A DNA stretch of 64,000 nt from Suillus spraguei (taxonomy: Eukaryota; Basidiomycota; Agaricomycetes; Boletales; Suillaceae). Shown here in pieces: positions 59,101-64,000 of the stretch. The notes beneath the pieces are model-generated. The model made no database searches and was not told the DNA's origin. It was given only the letters and a program-made list of their open reading frames with translations. Location of the stretch: the NCBI GenBank assembly GCA_016800925.1, contig JABCPU010000151.1, forward strand, positions 1 to 64,000, read 5' to 3'. Both the position numbers and the translations under genes were made by a program. Numbering within the stretch: position 1 is the stretch's first letter; the number at the start of each line of letters is the position of its first letter.

Positions 59101-60458
59101 GGTGGGAAGGAAAGGAACCACTGCTGCAGGACATTAAGGACAAGGCCGTTGATGAGTTGAAAGCAGCTGGCGGCATCACCAAGTTGCAGTCTTTCTGTAA
59201 AACTGCTCATGCTGCGGGATATCACTGGGGGTGGATTGATTCATGTTGTATCGATCAGGCTAACAACGTCGAACTTCAAACATCCCTCAATTCCATGTTC
59301 GCCTGGTATCAAACCTCAGCGCTTACGATGGTCTACCTGTCGGATGTTCCGCCTTCGTCGAAGCCGGGCGCGTTGGCAAGGAGTGCGTGGAACAAACGAG
59401 GATGGACTGTGCCGGAACTCCTCGCTGCGAAAGTCATCCGCTTTTACCAAAGTGACTGGACTCCGTATCTTGACGACCACTCTCCCAACCACAAGCAGTC
59501 TGTCACGATTATGCGGGAGTTAGAGGAAGCGACAGGGATCGATGCACAGACCGTTGTCGTATTTCGTCCTGGAATGATAAACCCCCGCGAGAAACTGCAA
59601 TGGGCGTCGACGCGCATCACCACAGTCGAGGAAGATATTGCGTACTCATTATTTGGAATCTTTGGCGTCCAACTCCCCATCATATATGGCGAGAAGAAGC
59701 AAGGGGCACTTGGGAGGCTCTTGCAGGAGATCGTCGCTGTGTCTGGGGATATTACCGCCCTGGACTGGGTCGGAACATCTTCCGAATTCAACACCTGTTT
59801 ACCTGCCGACATCACTTCATACAAAGCCCCACCGTACGCGCCGCAATTTATATGTGAAGATGAGATGCAGAGATCGGTCTCGTCGTTGCAAGACACCATG
59901 GTTGCCAAGTTAGCTTTGAAGTTGTACAGCTCGCTTGACCGCCTGAGGGCTCCACGTTTTGATCAACGCCGGCTGCATCTGCCATGCATTGTATTCCCTG
60001 TCACAGATATCAGACGGAGATCAACTGAACACAAGGAGAGCTACTTTACATATGCAATCAAAGCAGACGGGCTTCATGATCTGCAGATCACCACAGAGGA
60101 CAAGTTGTCTCATTCCTTACGAAGAAGACCCGGTCGACGGTCATTCTTACTCGTCCGTCCCTGGGATCGTCGTCTCTTCGAGCTACCTGACCATGCAGAC
60201 GATACAGAGAGCGTGGATGACGATGACTTTGCTCTGCAAAAGTCGCCTGGAGAACAGGGTCAGGTTGACTCACAATTGAGCGAGCGCGCAATGCGATTGA
60301 TTGTCCGCCTTGGGCAACCATTTAGTGCATTCCTGCTAGTGCATCAACGCAGCGGAGAATACAAGAGAATCACATCAGATCACAATATCATTGCACAAGT
60401 CAACGACGTGAATTCCGTCCACGGTATGATGGACGTCAGGACATTAGAGATATTATAG
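56171..60458 (+). pseudogene. WD40-TPR-HET protein, copy B, two frameshifts
   Basis: Uninterrupted paralogue of copy A with the same domain order. Starts MAEEEQSIIPITTASRTF at 56171. Seven WD40 blades run to about 57120, TPR-like helices over several exons (57345-58760), and the HET part ends at 60458: CVTLSHRWEGKE, WGWIDSCCIDQANNVELQTS, NKRGWTVPELLAAKVIRFYQ, EDIAYSLFGIFGVQLPIIYG. Two single-base losses relative to copy A break the frame: near 56693 (IWNPGTRE region, CC to C) and near 57693 (FMFVD region, TTT to TT). The HET-encoding exons are fully open. The intron 58338-58389 begins GCAAGT, and a stop codon follows if it is not removed. If the two indels are sequence errors, this is an intact gene of about 1,200 residues. 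Confidence 0.85.
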
Positions 60459-60874
60459 CGTTACAGTGTATACTCATTTGTTTTGGAAGAAATAAAATTT
60501 TCAGCAGTTTTCATTCTCCACATTTCCTTCTTTATGCCCGTACTGAATCGTTTATGTACGGTGTCTCATGCCATAGGACACAGTTGAAACAGTCAGCTCC
60601 CTGCCAGGGGTTCAGTTAAGACGAGGAGACATATGAAACCAAAAGCCGACGGGTTTCATGACCTGCTGATCACCACGAAGGAAAAGCTAATTCAATGCTG
60701 TAGACCCGCGGCGTTTATTTTCGTTCCCACCTACGTAAACTCAGACTTCATGCTCACAGGCAAGCATATTTGCAACGTGAAATCTAGCATACACTTGAGG
60801 TATCAAAAAACCGTCTCTAAAGTACAAATGTGAAACAGATGTGACTGCTGAAACTCGAATAAGTTCAAGGGCAC
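60459..60874. other. Convergent gap between HET copy B and IFI-like gene
   Basis: A 3' flank for both genes. It contains the HET fragment listed separately and nothing else I recognise. Confidence 0.5.
60610..60710 (+). pseudogene. HET-gene 3' fragment
   Basis: Encodes YETKSRRVS-type frames and, read against the paralogues, KADGFHDLLITTKEKLIQ, matching the segment KADGLHDLLVTTKDTLIQ of copy A. It is an isolated internal fragment, probably from another paralogue. Confidence 0.7.
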
Positions 60875-62118
60875 TTAAAGCTTTGTACCGATCATGGCTA
60901 GGCGCTGGAGCACTGAAAACCAACTACCCTTTGGGATCGCGGCACCAAATAACCAACGTTGCAACCACGCAGCAATTCCACCTAAAATATCACAATGATG
61001 GACTACTCAACACCAATAATATACAAAAACATACCTTTGATTAGTCCTTGTGGTCCAAGTCCGAATATACGAAGAAATAGGCGAAAAAGCCATCCCTTAA
61101 GTAATGCGCCGATCTCAAACAACAATAAGGGCGACAACTCTGCAATTGCGATGAGCAAGAGGGTCTTGGTGATATCGGGATGCTGTTCAACAAGGTCTCC
61201 TGCATCATGTAGTGTTATATCGTCAATGTTCCGAAGGGTCATATGCTCGGGACATACCTATGGTTACAGCAACATCTTGAACAACAAACTTGAGAGAACT
61301 CAAGTGACTTTTGGATCGTTCTTCACTGACTTCGAGCTTGGTAGCGACCTGTAAATAACCTTCCTCGAAGCGGTTAAGGATTGCATTGACCACGATTGTA
61401 CGGTTATCATGACCGGGAGCCTCCCCCGGTGGCGGGAACATCTCCATGAGGTCTTTGAATAGGACAGCGAAGATATCCCCATATTCTTCCATTACGGAGT
61501 GGAGAGAAACGCCACTGTCCTCTGCGGCTCCGCTGCAGACCTTGCGCAGTGCAGTAGCAACATTAGTGACATTGACCATAGACTCCCTGAACTCCATAAG
61601 CTTCTTGGATGGATACAATGCCATGGCGTTACGAGAGAGTTCGTCGGCATACTCCTTGATATTTGGACCAAGCTCTACAATTTTGTCCAAGAAAGACTCT
61701 CCCGTGTCTGGAAATTGCAATTCGTACCACTTGTGTACTGAAGTGGACAGCGAATCAAATCCTTCTGTTGGGTTGTAAGCAGCACCTTTGGGAATGAGTG
61801 GGTAAACGAATTGACCGTGTATTGCATCTGTTATTTTTGAGGGATTGTCAGACAGACCTGTCGAATATTTCTGACATCAGGAAACAATTGAAAGCGAGTG
61901 GTCTGTACTCACATTTCACCGCTCCCGATCCTATTTTCCTAGCTTAAACTCGATATTTTCGTCGCAAGATAAGAGTGTGACCCACCTTCCTCGATGATGG
62001 TTTTGTCGGACTGAGAAGAACCGATTGGCTCGATGTTGCCGGAAATGATTGGTTGCTGCTTTGTGGCACTGGCAGTCGCCAATGTAAGATATGCTAGCGT
62101 AGTTAAGAACTTCATCAT
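60875..62118 (-). CDS. Secreted protein with IFI6/IFI27-like C-terminus
   Basis: Starts MMKFLTTLAYLTLATASA, a signal peptide. A small exon encodes about ARKIGSGAVK, then a long exon gives an extracellular helical region from DAIHGQFVYPLIPKGAAYNP through FPDTGESFLDKIVELGPNI to KFVVQDVAVTIG. An intron of about 58 bp hides the next join (GDLVEQHPDITKTLLLIAI), and the last exon, easily overlooked, encodes GGIAAWLQRWLFGAAIPKGS then WFSVLQRLAMIGTKL and stops at 60875. The end contains the Gly-rich hydrophobic segment FRLFLRIFGLGPQGLIKGG, resembling IFI6/IFI27-like proteins, a family common in Agaricomycetes; the function is unknown. Joins are in frame, though the small second exon is tentative. Confidence 0.7.
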
Positions 62119-62611
62119 GCAGCTGACCATCAACGTGAGTGGTTTGAGCTGTATCATATATTTAAATTCATTAGGTAATAAGTTGAACCTTCCAAGCTTC
62201 AGGCTTCAGCGCTGCAGCCTCGTGTTCATATCTGTTCATATGCGGCATGAGAGCACCTCTGTTGGCATCAATTACTGCGAATTATCAAATTGTAGAGATA
62301 TATTCAAATTGAGGAGATGTAATATTGGGTGACTTTCCGTAGGCTCGAGAAATTCTAATATCATATCATATATTCGACCATATTAGGCAGGTGTGCCGCG
62401 ATGCCCGAATTTACAATTATGTGTCACCTACCCCCCAACAGATTTTGCAGATTAAAATAGATGGTGTCCTTCCATTTTCTTGCTTGACATGCGCAGCACC
62501 TTGCGCTGTACCAATCTATCAACTTTTAAATGCCACGTATGCTAATACCTCTTTCTCCCACCTCTTTTAGATGATGCCCAGTGCCCAGTACAACATATTT
62601 GATTGTCCATG

Positions 62612-62884
62612 CATCAGGAAATTCACACATTCCTTAACATGCTTAATCAGCTTAACTCACTTATCTCAAAACTTGTTTGCTCTCTCTCACATCATTCACC
62701 TGGCATATCTTATATTTTTTGAGTGCGAAATACAATAAAACATGGATATTAATATATCTCAACTTTTTTTTTCTGAATTCATTCACATTGAAATTTTGGA
62801 CAAGTAGATTCAATTTCACCAAGGCAGTTAAGTGTAAATAAGTCCGCATAAGGGCACGTCAAGGAATGTGTGAATTTCCTGATG
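62612..62884. repeat. MITE-like element with 24-bp inverted repeats
   Basis: A perfect 24-bp inverted repeat, 62612-62635 and 62861-62884 (starting CATCAGGAAATTCACACATT), with imperfect pairing continuing inward about 12 bp. The core is AT-rich and non-coding. A shorter inverted copy lies at 41247-41406. I could not define a target-site duplication. The structure fits a non-autonomous DNA transposon. Confidence 0.75.
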
Positions 62885-63019
62885 TGTGAAGTTTCTACAC
62901 AGCCAGTCTGCCTCCAGTGCCTCCAATCTCACCTAATTCTTCCTAGCATCTACCTCCTACCAATCATCACTTCTTGGTAATGAATTTCCTTATAATCCCT
63001 CAAGATCAAGTCAGCATGT

Positions 63020-63215
63020 AGGGTTTAAAAGTCCGGTTGCGCAACCGGTCAAAGACTGCAGACCAAACCGTACCGCAATTTTTTAAGACCAAATTTTCGG
63101 TCTCGGTTTCCCTTAATTTGACATCTTGTGGTTGCCAGTTGCCTCATTTGACCTCTAACATCAGATTGATGAAAAGTCGACCGCAACTGGTCTATACCAG
63201 GACCAGTTGCATGAA
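63020..63215. repeat. Palindrome-rich terminal region, probably of a hAT element
   Basis: Contains the perfect 16-bp palindrome CCGGTTGCGCAACCGG near 63031, motifs of the type CGGTTT and AAACCG, and a second inverted pair GCAACTGGT...ACCAGTTGC near 63184-63211. It lies just past the 3' end of the transposase-like frame, where hAT elements carry subterminal repeats. Confidence 0.45.
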
Positions 63216-63265
63216 ACACAAATATTGACCTATGCAAATGAACATGACTTGGATAGTACAGACTA

Positions 63266-63553
63266 CTACAAAATGGTCTTGACTTCACCAGCTTTGTTCT
63301 CCCACTGCACCATGCCCTCATCCACAAGAAGGAAATCTTTGTACTCATCTAGCAAAACTTCCTCAACAATACCTGAGTTTGCTTGAGCAGAGTCAGCAAG
63401 AGACTTGCGCCATGAGAATTTGAGCATCTGTAATTGTTCGAAGTGTTCAGCACTGAGATGGGAGTGATGGTCAGTGGTGGTGTAAAGATACAACCTAACC
63501 TGGGCTGTAGATAAACTACCTCCTAACTTAGTATGTGTGGTCTTGCACTCCAT
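63266..63553 (-). pseudogene. hAT transposase C-terminal frame, partial
   Basis: 95 aa ending in a stop at 63266: LSAEHFEQLQMLKFSWRKSL, then NSGIVEEVLLDEYKDFLLVD. The spacing and composition resemble the tail after the dimerisation domain in fungal hAT transposases, though no invariant residue proves it. The rest of the element would extend beyond 63553 and perhaps past the window end. Confidence 0.45.
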
Positions 63554-64000
63554 CTAGTCTGCTTTACTTGTCAAACAAGAGCGTTCGACCCTAAAGGGGG
63601 ATGCCTGTTAGTATAGTCAAATCCAAGTCAAACCAGTGAGCGAAAGTAGTGTTATAGTCAGCAGTAAGGTGTTGCGGTCAGCGATGATGCTGCCGGAACT
63701 AGCGTGGTAAGTAGTGGTGCTAGCATCATAGAGATAAAGCCTGTAAATGTAGCGTCGAGCAAGCAGTGATGAGCAATGATATCAGTGGTAGCGGTAAAGT
63801 GCGAGTGGTGCGGAGAAACAGTAAAGAAGTCTGTGGTACTTTCAGCGGTAAAGTAGCAGAGAGTGTGAAGTCAAGTCAAAAATAGGGGTCAAGAATCTAG
63901 CAGTGTGCCAGCAGTAACAGTGCATGAGCAAAATCGATTAATGAGCGGTAAAGAAACTTTAAAGACTAAGTCCACTACTGGGTAGATCCAGAGCTAGACA
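63554..64000. other. Low-complexity, AGTGGTA-rich sequence
   Basis: Enriched in short GTA/AGTGG words (for example GCAGTAAG, TAGTGGT, GCGGTAAAG) with no stable frame. It could be the interior of the hAT element or unrelated simple sequence. Nothing firmer can be said. Confidence 0.35.

Overview
The window is nuclear DNA of a filamentous basidiomycete. Protein genes are split by many 45-60 bp introns, and the gene set is typical of Agaricomycetes: a CYP63-like P450, small laccases, type-B carboxylesterases, a DUF6533 membrane protein, HET-domain proteins and an actin with tiny exons. The WD40-TPR-HET family recalls proteins I know from Boletales; that placement is inference from memory, not a search. 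I saw no tRNA, rRNA, CRISPR array or prokaryotic signal.

Layout. 1-2.6 kb: no recognisable gene. 2.6-5.3 kb (-): CYP63-type P450 in 17 exons. 6.6-13.7 kb (-): one decayed and two readable tandem carboxylesterases. 13.8-15.4 kb (-): actin, 375 aa in ten exons including a 6-nt microexon. 15.8-16.6 kb (+): small one-helix membrane protein. 16.9-18.3 kb (-): phosphopantothenoylcysteine synthetase of CoA synthesis. 18.3-22.1 kb: coding debris and two long poly-T tracts. 22.2-41.1 kb (+): three laccase paralogues (first with three frameshifts, second with one, third intact) with a DUF6533 protein and a decayed aspartic protease between the first two. 41.2-60.7 kb (+): two large WD40-TPR-HET paralogues. 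The upstream one is split by a full-length non-LTR retrotransposon (44118-50435) flanked by a 13-15 bp target-site duplication; the downstream one carries two single-base frameshifts. Fragments of further HET paralogues and of a hAT transposase lie between and after them. 60.9-62.1 kb (-): secreted protein with an IFI6/27-like C-terminus. 62.6-64 kb: a MITE-like inverted-repeat element and the end of a hAT element running off the window.

Theme. The left part holds housekeeping genes (actin, CoA synthesis) beside a tandemly duplicated esterase. The right two thirds are accessory: secreted or oxidative enzymes and self/non-self (HET) genes in several stages of duplication and decay, with mobile elements. 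GC-AG introns recur in four unrelated families. Most frameshifts are one-base losses, several in short homopolymers, so real pseudogenisation and assembly indels must both be considered.

Method. Exon joins were read by eye from GT/GC...AG sites, reading frame and paralogue comparison. They are strongest for actin, PPCS, the third laccase and the P450. Nothing was checked against a database.
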